DNA of 64,000 bases from Montifringilla adamsi. Taxonomy: Eukaryota > Chordata > Aves > Passeriformes > Passeridae. The notes beneath the pieces are model-generated. The model saw nothing but the letters and a program-made list of their open reading frames with translations, was not told the DNA's origin and did no database searches. Position 1 is the stretch's first letter. Each line of letters starts with the position of its first letter. The stretch lies in contig JAGGNK010008892.1 of NCBI GenBank assembly GCA_017590115.1, positions 3,231,383-3,295,382 of the forward strand. The letters are read 5' to 3'. A program made the translations under genes and the position numbers. Shown piece after piece: positions 1 to 13,200 of the stretch.

Positions 1-3000
1 GGACCAGAGCGGTCCTTTTCCATGCACATCAGTATTCTACTCCAGCACTGATAGAGTGCTCCAAAACCATTTACATCTTTATCACTGGTACAGCTCAGAA
101 CTAAGAAATTGAAAGTTTTTTTTCTTTAAGAACAGTATCATGTGTGTATTTTTGTAATTAATCAGTGTGGTTCTCTGTTCTTACATAGCCAACACAGAAT
201 TTTTATTTAGATTTAGTTTTTACCGCACTTCCCATGACCCTCATGTTGATACTTCTTCCAGCTTCCTTTAACACTTAGACAATAAAATTCCCTCTGTACT
301 GCTCTCAGCTTGTGCAGAGAAAACAAGTTGTCTGTACTGTCCTTCTTTTTGCTTTAAACCTTCCCATTACATGTCAGCTGAAAATCAAAGGGACAGCCTT
401 GAGTGATGGTATCAGGCAAATTACGTAAAGACGTCCTTTACTTGCTACACTAGTGGACATGGAAGACCCTCAACCTCCTTTAATCATCTGAACAGGTGAG
501 TATGTCTGTGCACAGAGGCAGTTGTCAGAGTAAGTACGTATGTGGCTGTTTAGCAAAGGCCGGAATTCATGTTTTCCCTCTTGAATTGCCATCAGTCAGG
601 CTGGATGGGGGAAAAAAAAATAAGTGCAGGCAGCATCAAAAATTTCAGTCTTACAATACTGTACCAAACAATACTGTCAGGGTTAATACAAACCTCTTCT
701 TGCACTGCTCAGCTTTTCAATGTACAATTCAGTCTCCCTTCCTGGCCTGAAAAGCAATTCTCCTCAAAGTCTGTTTAGTGACCTTCCAGACTAATGACCT
801 CACCAGGACTTCTCAAGACAAATGCTGGGTTAATAAAGGACAGTCAGCTGCAAGATTTAGTGCAAGGATCCCCAGTGAGGGGATCCAACTTTATTCAGGC
901 TATCATCTTTCAGGCATAACATGCCCCTTCTCTCTAGGGAAATGAGTAATAGCTGGGACCAGGGCCAGGATGTAGGCAAGCCTACAGTGTGTATAGGAAA
1001 GGAATAAACATTCTTTGCCTTGTTACTCCAAAGAGAAAGACACATGCAATAGTCCATCTTAGCCAAGTTAATTATATGATCTGCTTCTGCCCTGAGGGAA
1101 AGTAATTGCATAGTTCTAAACATCTACTTCAGCTGCTTGCTTGAAAACACCCTCTGCTCCATGCCTTATAGATTTTGCTTTAAATCAGGTAACTCCTATA
1201 TCCCCTAGGGATGTATAGATCAGGGTGGAGTGAGAACAGCAAAACAGTGATGCAGCCATAGACTTTCTGCTCCCTCTTACATCACGCTTTTCTCCTGCTA
1301 CTGGTTGTTCCTGCAGTTTTAGTTTTCAATTCAGTTAGAGATTATGCTGCTTGGACCTTAAGTGGAAAATCTTTATTGTGGGAAGGATAAACAACATGTT
1401 GAAGCAGAAAATAAATTTTAAAAACCCAAGAAACAAACAAAAAACCCACACCCTGTCAGTTTTTACACCGAGAGGCCCAAGACTTAAGGCTCTCACATGT
1501 CTAAAAGCACACAGAAATTCATTCATGAGAGAGCAAGACTGAGCCTTAAGAGCAGCACTCATGCAGCGACTGCAAGATTATAGCAGGCAAAGGCATATGA
1601 CATGCTGTGGGTAGCAGGCCATTACAGAATTAAGTTAACTCAGTCAGGTTTGTTTTCCTGGATTATAGTTTTATTTTGGCAAAGAGTGAGTGCTATCCTA
1701 TCTCTAACCTCATTTTAAGGGAGGAAAGGAGGAGAGGAATAACTATAGAATAATTACTGCATTCACCTACTCCCAGTTCAAGAGCAGCTCCAGACACTGG
1801 CCAATAACTGAATATATAGAATAAATATAAATAACAAAAAACTGAATAAAATTGCTAAGGCTTGAAGCCAAGGGTTTTTGGGGGTTTTGGTTTTGGTGTT
1901 TTATTGGTTGGATTTTTTTGGTCTTTTTTTTTTTTTCCTGGTGTTGTTTGGTTTTTGATTTTTTTTCTGGTGTGTAGAAATTGAAGACTGGATGGAACAA
2001 ACACGTCTCTTGTTGTAGCACAAGCCAGTGTCTAGCTTAGTCCTCCCATTTGACAGACCTGGACCTTGAAAGCTGCTGTGTTTGTCTTATCGAAGTTACA
2101 AAAAATTTTCCAGCTATTATACAAGAACACAAGAATGTACAGTCCAAATCTGAAAGAAAATAAATAAATTTTTAAATAAATAAAAAGAAAAACAGCTTCA
2201 AGACTAGAATGACATTTTCAGTAGAAGCAGGACAACTTGCCTTGACAGGAAATGCCAAACGTTTACAGCTGACAAAAGGAGTTAGAAGCATGCCAGCTGT
2301 TTAATCTGTCATCTTGGTTATCATTGTAACAGGTGAGTTCTCTTCAGAAACTCAGTACCATAGTGAGAAACACAATGCAGTATATTCAATTCAGCTTGTG
2401 GATTTGAACACGACAGTGCTATGGGAAGCACTACAGCCAGGCAGTTACAGTCTGGTAAGAAGCAGGTGACAGCCAGCAATTCAATTAGTCTGCACAACAG
2501 GAAGCCTGAAAGGAGATGGTATCCCGCTAACACTTATGTGCTCCCCCTCTAGGTAAGCAACAAAAGGGGTCATCTGCATTTGGATGACCCATGGATATGT
2601 CTGCAAATTTCTAACCAGCACATCCAATAAATGTTCAACAGTGAGGTGGTGGCAATGGGAGCAGATATTGGACTGCAGCAACACCCTGCTTTGCAGACTG
2701 TTTGCCAACACCATCATCAACACATTGTTAAGAGCAAGACTCATACCTTGATCCGCTGAGATGCTGAACTTCTTATGACCTCTTGGAGACTCCTCAGAGA
2801 AGACAAACTAAGGTCAATTATATTTCAGAGTTCTGCCTTCACAAAGCAGGTGGCATACAGAGCACTAACAATAAATCTGAAACTCCATTTTTTTGTTTTA
2901 TATAACAAGTGTTACTCCTCTAAGTGTTCGTTTCAGAGCTCCCACTCCTCCCACTTAATTCTTCAGGGGTGAGGAAACTCACTATCTTACATCTTGACAC

Positions 3001-5555
3001 CATTTATATGTTGCATTTATAATAACACTTAGCCCTAGAGAATTGCATCCATAATTTTAACTGAAGAAATACAGCTGCAGAAAAAATAAACATCAGTTAC
3101 TCAGAAAGATAAGTGGATAGAGTAGTCATGGGAAAACAGCTGCTGGAGAGATAGCTCATAAGAAAAAGGCATGGAGAAAGGACCTCAAACAGCAGCCAAG
3201 TTTCATTTATTATGAACAGGAAAGAAGCTAGAGCAATTATATTGTTTACCATTCCTCCCATCCCATGTAATAGGGAAAACTGTTTATGAAGGGCAACCTC
3301 CTGATGCAATGAACTTAAAACTGAGAAAATGAAGGAAGTCCAACTTTTGTCTAAATAGAATAACTAAATACAGCCTAGCAGCTGTGGTGCAAATTAAACT
3401 GTTTTTTAGCAAAGATACTTAGTCAAATACTTGATTGCCTGAACAGCTGCATGCTCCTGCAGCTTAGGAGGCAGCTAACAGGGAACATACATACACTGCC
3501 AGTGGTTTCTGGCATCAGTTCCCCTAAGCACCAGTCTCCCTGAACTCTACATCACTACTAAGGTCATGTAGCTGGTAATTATCTGTGTGACACCTCCCCT
3601 TTCTGAGCATTGCAGATACTGCTGTTCTACTTTCATAACCATTTACAGATCCCTCTGTAATTCATCAGAAAGCTGTGTTAATGAAAACTCATCATGCATT
3701 TAGGTCCAGAAACAGTTTTAAGAGCTACGTCTGGAATCTCAGTTCTGCATCCCATCACAATTCTCATTACCAGAGGCTATGATTGTATCTGTGGGTGCTA
3801 TTCTTAAAGCATCACAAAACACATTATTTTTCTCCCAACAACTACATGCGAGTCGCGATTTTACAGTTAGGAACTTTTTACCAACCCCACCTCCAAACCT
3901 CTCCTATAATCCCACACAGTCAAGAGGCATTCACAGGTCTCCAGATCCATTTAATATTAACTCCAAATTGCTCTGGAATACAGGGTTTTTTATTTTCCTG
4001 AAACAGACCACCTCCATAAGAGTCCATACCAGAGCTCCTGTGACAGAGGTCAAAATAAACACAGAGATCAAGTTTTGAACTCTGCCTTTGTGTCTCTATA
4101 TAGTCACTAGCCATGGTCCTGTATTTCTGTCATAGTTTCACCTATGAGTGCCCAACAAAACATGAGTAAGCCAGGGCTTTGAGAGCTGCAAGTCAGCCTG
4201 GGAACACTATAACCTCCGGAAAGAAGAATAAGGGTACTTGTAGGCATTGTGCTGGGGTTTCTCTGCACATGACTCGATATCCAGTGTTCAAAAACTTAAC
4301 AATTCCAAGTGCGTACCACATTATTTCATGCATGGAAAGGGAAACCACTAGTTTGACCTGTGCAACATTAGATTTTCCAGCAAAGTATAGCTGGAACCTT
4401 AAAACCTCCCTGAGATGCTTCCATGCAATTTGCCCACAAGTCAAGGTTTTGGTTTATATAAAATGGAAAAAGCACTTGGGATACTGGAACACAGGTCCTT
4501 CACCTGAGTTACGTCACAGGACTGGCAGGGTGCTTCAGGCAGTGCACAGCCAACCAGTTCATTGTATGGTACACACCTTATGGGTCTCAAGAGAGCTCAG
4601 TCTGGCTCTCTTATGGGCAGCTTTCACATACACACACACTCTCGCACACCCCTCCTCACCAACTGACCTCAGACTCAGGCAGCAATTACAATAGAAGCAG
4701 ATAGCTGAAGTTCTAAGTGCCAACACTGTGTCACAGAATTTTTTATGGTGGTTTTTGTTGGTTGTTGTTAAACCTTTAGGTCTTCTAAGGTTCCTATTAC
4801 AAAGTTAACAGCAGGAGGGAGTCATCTGCAACCAGGCTGCCTTCTGGCAAGCTTTTTGAGCCAGATAGAAAGCAAAGCTCTCAGTTTACCCTTTCTCTCC
4901 CTCCCTTTATAAATACAAAATCAGAGTAAGAGTACTTGCAGAAATCAGTCAAACTGTGAGATAAACAGTCATATAAATGCAAACCTCTGCATCCATCCCT
5001 CCCCAGTGCCATGCCAGAACTATTACCTAAAGGCAAAATTATTCATACCCCCCTCAAGACTGCTGTTCACTTACAGAAACTCACAAATGGTAGCAAAGGC
5101 CATCCACACATCACCAGACAAATATCACACCATCTGGCAGGGCAAGAGGGGAATCTGCAGTCCTTATATGCTCACAAGAGCACAGAACACAACTCTCTCC
5201 CCCTCACACACCTTGCAGTTTACAGAAGTGAGCTGTAAAACATCAGGAGCATTCCTTTCTTAGGGAGGAGGACAAGGGTTCCTGAATGTAAATCTTTCTG
5301 AGGGGGAGGTGGGGGATGGAGGGGCAAGACAAACCCAATGCCAAAGAAGACCCCTCTGGGATTTAGGGATGTCTTGGGACATTAAATTAGGCTCATTTCT
5401 TCCCTCTCTTCAAGCCTCATTACTTTCTTGTGTAGCCTATCGCCCTCTTTCACCTTGCAGCCAGCAAACCCTTGTCGATCAAGTCTTCAGAGGTTCAGCA
5501 GCCAGAAATACAAGTGCCACAGTTACTTTGTGGTATTTTCTTACATTAGCAGTGT
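1..5555. other. Non-coding stretch left of ANGEL1; possible VASH1 3' UTR
   Basis: I see no coding exon here on either strand. The open frames are short, overlap one another and match nothing I know. The sequence is AT-rich with plus-strand AATAAA signals (for example near 282, 2870 and in the 2160-2185 AT-rich run) and a T/G-rich tract at 1870-1970. In mammals VASH1 lies here on the plus strand, converging on ANGEL1, and it has a long 3' UTR. Part of this stretch may therefore be VASH1 3' UTR; that rests on synteny only. Confidence 0.35.
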
Positions 5556-5561
5556 TTTATT
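5556..5561 (-). terminator. ANGEL1: Candidate ANGEL1 polyadenylation signal (AATAAA on the minus strand)
   Basis: Reading downstream from the ANGEL1 stop codon on the minus strand, this is the first canonical AATAAA hexamer I find. It implies a 3' UTR of about 1.5 kb. A plus-strand AATAAA follows at 5566-5571, so the two strands carry signals within 16 bp. The hexamer is seen; its use is inferred. Confidence 0.5.
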
Positions 5562-7039
5562 TTTCAATAAAGAAAGTAACATTTAAAATATCAAAGTCCC
5601 TCAATCTAGATCATGAAGAACAAACAATGTTTCAAGTCTCCTGTACCTTCCTGCAAAAGCCAGAGGTGGGACCAGATTTTCTGCCTTGTTTGTGAACAGA
5701 AGATTGATAATGTTTCTGCCAATATTGGTTTCTGCCAAGATTGGTTTCATCTCTTAGGGAAAACTGAGCACCAAATGTCAGGTTGAACTGGGGAATTTAC
5801 TCTAGGAACAGGTACAGCTTGATTGCTTTTGTACTGGCCAAACCACTGCTTACAAGAGCACACTGATAGGACACCAAAAGTATGCTGGGATCCAAGTGAC
5901 TGCAGTCTGGCTCCAAGTTACACAGCCTTCCCCTTCCTCCCAACACATGTCAAGAGACAGGAGTTGATCCTACAGGTTCTACCTACACCTAAACATGGCT
6001 GGGTGCAGAAGAAAGATGCAGCATGGACTTCAGTCTGGCGCAAGAGATGGATATTGGCTGGCTACTGACCCCCGGCAGGTTGAATGCAATAGGGAGTGCA
6101 CAAAGAACAGGGCAAGTGACAAGATCAGCTCTTCCATCTGATGGCTCTGCTGACTCCCACATGCCTTCCATTTTCGTCTCTGGGGTTATCATGCCTTACA
6201 GGGTAATTTTTTTCCACAGGATATTCACTGGGAGGATCCTAAATATTTTTGCCAAAAATGACAAATTGGGTACCATTCTGAGACTGCTAGAAAGGAAGGA
6301 AGCCTTCCCCAAGGCCTCTAGGCTATCGCTGCAGTTCTAGAGCTGCTGTGAGTGGCTCTGCAGAACCCCTTGTTCCATTCCTGGCAATCCCATTTCCTGG
6401 TCCATTAGTCACAGTAAGAAGTTTCTTGTAGAAACTGTAACACCACACAAACCCTCCTGTCAGCAAGTCAGCCCTTACAGATTATGAAGTAAAAGACATT
6501 TCTAAGCAGTTAGCAGATCCAATCTAAAAGGCAATGCAACAACTAGCCCTGAAAGTACTGAATTATTACTGAGAAAAGAGCTAAAAGAACTTGTTTTGGT
6601 GTGAAAGAATATTGGCATATACATTCCATGCTCCTTGGTAGCAATTAAACTAACCAAAAGCAGAGAGCATTGCCCCTCTCTTTTCCAGCTCCTTGAAAAT
6701 CTTACAAAGGGACAAATAAACATGGGCATTACGTTGGTTCCTGCAGCACAAAAACACCTGCCAACCAAGGCAGTGGAACAAGGTCTCTTAAAGAGATGCT
6801 AATGCCTGAATACACCTGGCAGCCCATTGGGAACACAGCTCAGGTTTGCAGAGATGCAGAAAATACCAATGCAAAAAGCACTCCAACTCTCCCATCCCTG
6901 CATTTAGTGAGGGTGTGAGGGGAGAAAAGGACTTTTAGGATATGACAAGGAAAAGGGTTTTCGTGCAAGCAGGTTGTGCAATCCAGAGTCTCAATTGCTG
7001 TTTTCAGAACAACTTTTCTTTAGGGAAAGAGAACCAACA
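5562..7039 (-). other. ANGEL1: Inferred ANGEL1 3' UTR
   Basis: The stretch lies between the ANGEL1 stop codon (7040-7042) and the first minus-strand AATAAA. It has no coding signal on either strand. It contains a 16-bp tandem duplication at 5713-5744. The transcript end is inferred. Confidence 0.45.
5566..5571 (+). terminator. Plus-strand AATAAA, possible end of a convergent transcript
   Basis: A canonical polyadenylation hexamer lies almost back-to-back with the minus-strand one at 5556-5561. If VASH1 runs in from the left on the plus strand, as in mammals, this is one of several possible ends. Other AATAAA hexamers upstream are equally good on sequence alone. Confidence 0.25.
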
Positions 7040-7209
7040 CTAACTCTCTCTGAGGCTGGAGATCTCCAAGCCAAAGCTAGCCAGTAGGCAGAGATGATCA
7101 GATGAACAAAAAGGATTTGGTAAGCCATTTGCCATCAAGAGGACATCTTCAGAGAGAAGAGAAAGACGGCCAAGCAGCTTCAGGGCTCCATCCTTGTACA
7201 GCCTGCGAC
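7040..7209 (-). CDS. ANGEL1: ANGEL1 coding exon 10 (stop codon)
   Basis: Acceptor TTGTCAG. It encodes LYKDGALKLLGRLSLLSEDV and LPNPFCSSDHLCLLASFGLE, then stop TAG at 7042-7040. Asp658 and His659 of SSDHL complete the EEP active site. The final residues differ from mammals, as expected for an unconserved tail. Confidence 0.96.
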
Positions 7210-10200
7210 CTGACAAAGAAAATGGGAAGAAACATCAGCCAGAGACTGGCACCGCAGATTAAGTCTACACGCTCACAGAGGAATGCTTGTCAATCCTTTC
7301 CTGTTCTTTCCCTGAAAAATGAAGACAGCCTTCACAAACACTACATGCACCTTTGAGCCTAGATGTGAAAACAGTGAGCACCCTACAATACTGCTGTTCA
7401 TGGTTTCATATACTTGCAGACATAGGAAGCAAGAATACACTAAATTCACCAGGTAGTTGCTTACATGAGAAGTTCCTTTCTTGAACTGTGGCCTAGCAAT
7501 AACTTCAGATTCTCCCCTGAGGAGGAATTAATCTCTTCATTCCTAACCTGTTCCCCAAACATGATTCTGACCTCTTCCCCAAACATGATTCCCCAAATCA
7601 GCTCCAAGAGAGTTCCTGGATGCATTTACATGCAGTTGTTCATCAACAGAACTCCTGTTTCAGGCAGCAGAGAAGAGGTGCCACTGTAAAAGAATCAGAG
7701 TAATCTCCTTCCAAGAACAGCATGTGGTCTCAGACTGACCAGAAGTCCAAGCCTTGAACTCAGGACTCAGCACTGCCTGTTACCAGGACACAAGTAAGAA
7801 AAGAATATATTCTGTTCTAGCTTCCTCAACAGTCTACATGAACATAAGCAGCCTCATTTTTTTCACAGCAAAGATAAACAGTGTCTTCTCATGGTACATG
7901 AGCAAATGTTACTTCCACCTTTGTACTATTTCAAAGACAGATCCCGTAGATCCACCAGCTTAATGAAATGCATCTGGCCTGCCTCACAGTCCTCTTCAAT
8001 GTCACGGGGATAAGCCCTGCACTGCCACACTCACCCGCCTTGCTCTCCACAGGCTCTGCTGAGTAGAAAATGTAATCAACAGTAGCTCCAAGCCCCATGG
8101 GCATTGTTGTGACCTCTGGGCGTCCCCTCTGTGGCAAGAAGTGGCTGTAGACAGAGGTCAGGTTGAGGCCATGCTGGATAACACCTGAACACCTGCACAC
8201 AAACAGTCACCATTTACCAAGTAAGGAAAGAGAATTACACCTTTTCAGTACTGCAGTCACAGCTGAATGTTCCCTTGCTGATGCAACTGTCTAAACTACT
8301 CCTACTTTATGAGCACATAAAATCTTTCAGAACTATTCGCTCCACATACACCAAAGCAAGACAGACTGTGAATTTACTTTGTCTTCAATACCCAGTCCTG
8401 TATATGCCTATGCCCTTCATTCTCAATCTCACCAACACAATGCTGACAGAACAGCACCCTGCTGCTGAGACAATTCTGGGTGGACCTAGCTCTTCCAGAT
8501 AGCCCTCCTTACTCTCTTTCACATTTACTTCAGTCTTTATTTCAGCCAGATTCTCAGGGCTCAGGAAAACAAGGCTGAGTTTGAAGACTATGGCCATTGA
8601 AGGTGCACCAAGTTACCTTGGGATGAATGGCTGGGGATCAGGGTCTTTCACCATGGCAGCAGGCTTGGGCCAGTGTGCAGGGCGGTCTGCAAAGGAGCAA
8701 AGAGATTCCAGCCAGACCTACACAGATCCCAGAACAGGCTGCTCATCCCAAGTCTGAGAAGCTTGTCCTGAAACCAAATGAATCTTTTTGCCCAAGAAGA
8801 GCAGAGAGCTTCCAGTCATGAACATCATAAAGGAAAATATCCAAAGGAAACACAAGCTGTAAGGCTAACAGGAACATCCCTAGAGCAGATCAGTGCAAAC
8901 AACTGAGAAGTCATATTCTGTCCTGCTGAGGACATGTCCTTAAAGCATTCAATATTACCAAAGTCCAGGGTATTTCAACCTTTGCTCTCAAAAGAAAGTT
9001 TGCTTGTCTTAGCCTACAGCTTACTCAAAGGTTGTCTAGAAAGGCAGAACAGAAAAAGCAGAACCAGCCATGCCACAAAGCCCAGACCAGCTTCCAGAGA
9101 CATCTATATTGGGACCACCACATATCATTACAGTCTTCAGGCTGTTCTCCACCACCAAAATCTTGAAGCAGAAATAAGAAATATATGTATCTGTTTCAGC
9201 TTAAAGGAAGTTTATAAGAAACAGCTTCAAGAAGCTGAATGTCAGTGCATCTCAAGGAACACAGTAAGTGTGTATGAGGGAGGAAAGTGTACTTCTCTGA
9301 GCTCTCCTGGAATCTAATCATGGTCACAGAAGGCACCCTTCTGCCTTTACCTTTCCTCACCAGGCATTACCTTCACTTTATGTTTTCCTTGAAATCATAG
9401 AATCATACAGTTATAGAATGGCCTGGGTTGGAAGAGGCCTTAAAGTTCATCTAGTTCCATCCCTCCATCCCATGGGCAAGGATGTCACCCACTATATCAG
9501 GCTGCCCATGGCCCCATAAAACCTGGCCTTGAACATTTTCCAGGGATGTGGCATCCACAACTACTCCAAGCAACCTGGCCCAATGCCTTACTACCCTCTA
9601 TGTAAAGAATTTTAGGAAGTTTAAAACCTTTTAGGAAGCTTAAAATCCCTTGTCCCATCACTATATGCCTGTGTAAATAGTCACTCTCCCTCATTTTTTA
9701 TAAGCCTACTTTAAGTACTGGAAGGCCACAATGAGGCCTCAGTGGAGCCTTCTCTTCTCCAGTCCAAAGTCTCTCAGTCTGTCCTCAGAGGAGAGGCTCC
9801 ACTGAGCTAGGAGAGTGACAAGTTGAAAAGTCTCCCATTAATACCTGGTTTAGCATCTGTCACACCTTCCAGGAGGACCAGCTGCGGTGGTCGTTCACAG
9901 GCAACATCGCAAAAACGGAACTGCAGCAGGAAGTCACGGCTGTATTCACGTCTCCCTGCAGAGAAAAGTACAAATTAAAAGAAAGTAACTGCAGCAAAGT
10001 CACACCCCCAGGGAACACCTACCTATATTTTAGACCTTTGGGCCTCTTAGAGATCTTTAGTTTGAGAGAGTCTTTTGTGCCCAAGCGTTCTGATACCATG
10101 AGAATAAAAATCACCTAATAACCAATATGTAGAACAGATGTGTAAAAGTAGAAGAACAGAGCACAGCTATTGCTGTGCAACAGTCATCGTCAGCACAAAG

Positions 10201-13200
10201 TAAGAATGTCCTCTCTGAGACACCAAAATTTCAAGGGACTTTCAAGCAGATCAGTTGGTGTACAACTCCAGGAAATGTCTGCGAGAAAAACATTTCTGGA
10301 GATCAGGCTGAATCCAAGTTCTACATTCAAGATTTTAACAAAAGCTATTTGGCATGGGCTCCATTTATTAATCCTCGCTATGGATGCAGAGAACAGACAT
10401 TATTCTAACTGAGTCTTAGGAATGATTTCTTTACAGGGTTTGCAAATACTATCCAAAACCACACCCCAAACACCCGGAGATTAAAGCAGTGCCAGTCGAA
10501 CATAGTTCACAACTGCACAAAAGCGTAAGTCTGGGAATGTGAAAGAGACACATAGAACAAGTGTTACTGGTAGAGGAACATTCAGCTCCTGACTAGAGAA
10601 AGAAAATGGCAGAAATGCAATAGGCTCTGGAAAAAAATTGTATTTAATTCATCTACAAAGTAGAAGGAGAGAATCTTTGTCAAGTGTCTTATGCAGCACA
10701 TGCCCAAGCTACTCAGAGAGACAGCAAGGCAGACAAACTGCCCATCCTCAGCAAACTCATATTGTCAGTGCATACTGTAGCTCACCAGGTTTCTTTGGCT
10801 GGCACAGGGTGACATACTGGCACTTGTCTGTTACACCCAGTGAGCTTGGCCACAGTGGGGCCAGCAGCTTCCGTGAATACAATTGCTGGGAAAAGTCTTC
10901 CTGACCAGACACCTGCAAGAAGGCCAGAAAAGGAGAGCAGCCATCAGTGACAGAGAGCAGATGTGCAAGCTATAGACAATGTACATATATACACTTGCCA
11001 AGAGTAAGACAGGAGAATGCCCTCTTAGAAAAGCATGAACTAAGCTATTCAGAGTTTGGTAAAGGTATAATAAACCTTCAGCTGTAGGGGACAGATCCAA
11101 TTAGCTAAAAGTCACCTGACAAAATACTTTATAGGTATCTCATTGAAGTGATGATTTAGCTTGAATGACAACGATATATTTGATCACAGACACACAGTAT
11201 GACAACCACAAGAGACTCTAGCATAAGTACCCACTTCAAACTTTTTTTACAACAAACATCCACAAAAAATTTCAGTAAGTCTTGGTGGAGTTGTATTTTC
11301 CTACACTTCCAGTCACACAGGCACAAAAATTCCATAGGAAAGGAAAAAAAAGACTTGATATTAAGAGATACATTATCACAAGTGTGCCCCAAGAGAAACC
11401 AAAAGAGCAGTGATGGAAACAACATTCACACACTCGTCCACTTCTTTCCCCTGCAGTGCTGGACACATTGGGGAAGACTGCTGAATAATTTAATCCAGTA
11501 TTAAGACCATTTCCTCACAAGAGGAAAAATGCAGCCATGCATTTCTCTAGCAGCAGACAATAAAGAGCTATCCAATCCCAATTCTGGCTGGCAACTACCT
11601 TCCAGGCTGGCATCCCATGGTAGGAAAGTTCACCATTCCGGATGAATTTGTAGAGTGGAGAATCAGGTACAGAGTTCAGGTCTCCACACAAGATGACAGG
11701 ATAGTAGCTGCCTTCAGTAGTTCTTGCAATTTTGTCAATCTCTGCTAGCAGCAAGGCCACCTGGGCGAGTTTGATGTCTCCTCGACGGGGATTGAACAAC
11801 ACATGAGTGTTGGCCACACACAAAGGACTGACTGCCTCCAGACCCAGACCTTCTGGGAGCACAGGCTGCAGCAGCAGCACCAAGCCCACATTATCGCGGT
11901 TGAGGACGTCCAGGCCAGGCCGGAAGTATTCTATGGGGCTGAGACTGATCAGCTGGAACCTGCTGCGCTTATAGCACACTGCACATCCATCTGTCTTCGT
12001 CCCGGTTCTCCGTTTATAGAAGCAAGCAAAGCCTGAAAAGAAACCATCACCTATTAAAAGGTCCATCCAGTCACTACCTCAGGCTCAGCAAGTCTGGATA
12101 GAAAAGGCTCCTATTACCTTTGGGTACAGGAATATATCCAATTCTTTTCCAATAACCACCCTTTGTTATTAATTACTGGGGGCATTTTCTCTCTCTTTGT
12201 CCTCCTAGGGCTCTCTGTTTTGTTACTCTGATATTTCAACTCAGAGACATCAATTTCAAAAGAAAGGATAAAGGTCTAGGCAGATAGTTCAGAAGTAGGG
12301 CCAGCAGCCACCTGGCAAACAGGAAGAGGTCTCTTGAAACTGAGTGCTTTGAAGACGTTAAGCAGGAAGCACCGCTTGGCCAGTCCCATGAGCTGGATGT
12401 ACAGACCCACAAAAGCTGGACATACCCATCTCCTTGAATGTTGGTTCCAGTTGCTCCCAGTAATGGTTCTCTTGCACCTCCTGGAGACACAGAACCTGGA
12501 AGGAAGGCAGAGACCTCACTTGCTCCACAAGTATTTGCTAGTTACCTTGTTTTGGGGAAGGAAGAAAGTGGAAAAGTGCATTCACATGCCAACCCTCCCA
12601 ACAGAAATGTCATCACCATAACTCTGTCCTGTACTTTCCAGATGAAAAGAACTAACTTTCTAGGTCACAGTAGCGTATCATTCAGTTTTCCAGCGATGAG
12701 ATAAAAGATCCTTCATCCCACAAAGAGGACTCAAAGAATAGAGAAATTCATGGAGTCCTCTTCTATGCAGGGTTCCCCTCCTGTGCTACCTTAGAACACT
12801 GGTCTTTCTTTCTCTACTTCTGCTGTTTATAAAAGTTAAGCCCTGCTATCGAAGTATGACTAGTTTCTACAATCAAAGCAAGACAGACACCAAAAACATG
12901 GTCTGTGAAAGTCCTCAATCACTCTCAGACCAATTAGTGTCCAGTTACCAAGCAGGTAGTATCTTCCTAGGACTTGCCCCCATCTTTTTCTTTTCTTAAT
13001 ACTGTTAGATCAAACAAGGAATCAAACCAGGTGACACTGATGTACAGAGAACTTAGTCATACTTACGTCAGGATCCCAATGCTGGATCTCCTGCAAAAGG
13101 TTTGGAAGGCGGTAGTTCCAGTTCAGGATGTCTGGATGGCAGTGTACATAAAGATCAAGGCCCTGCTCCACCAGGTCCTGGGCAAGGATGTTGTAAGACA

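Noticed and set aside
11803..12036. Plus-strand frame opposite ANGEL1 exon 5
   Set aside because: It is the antisense of a conserved coding exon; no independent evidence.
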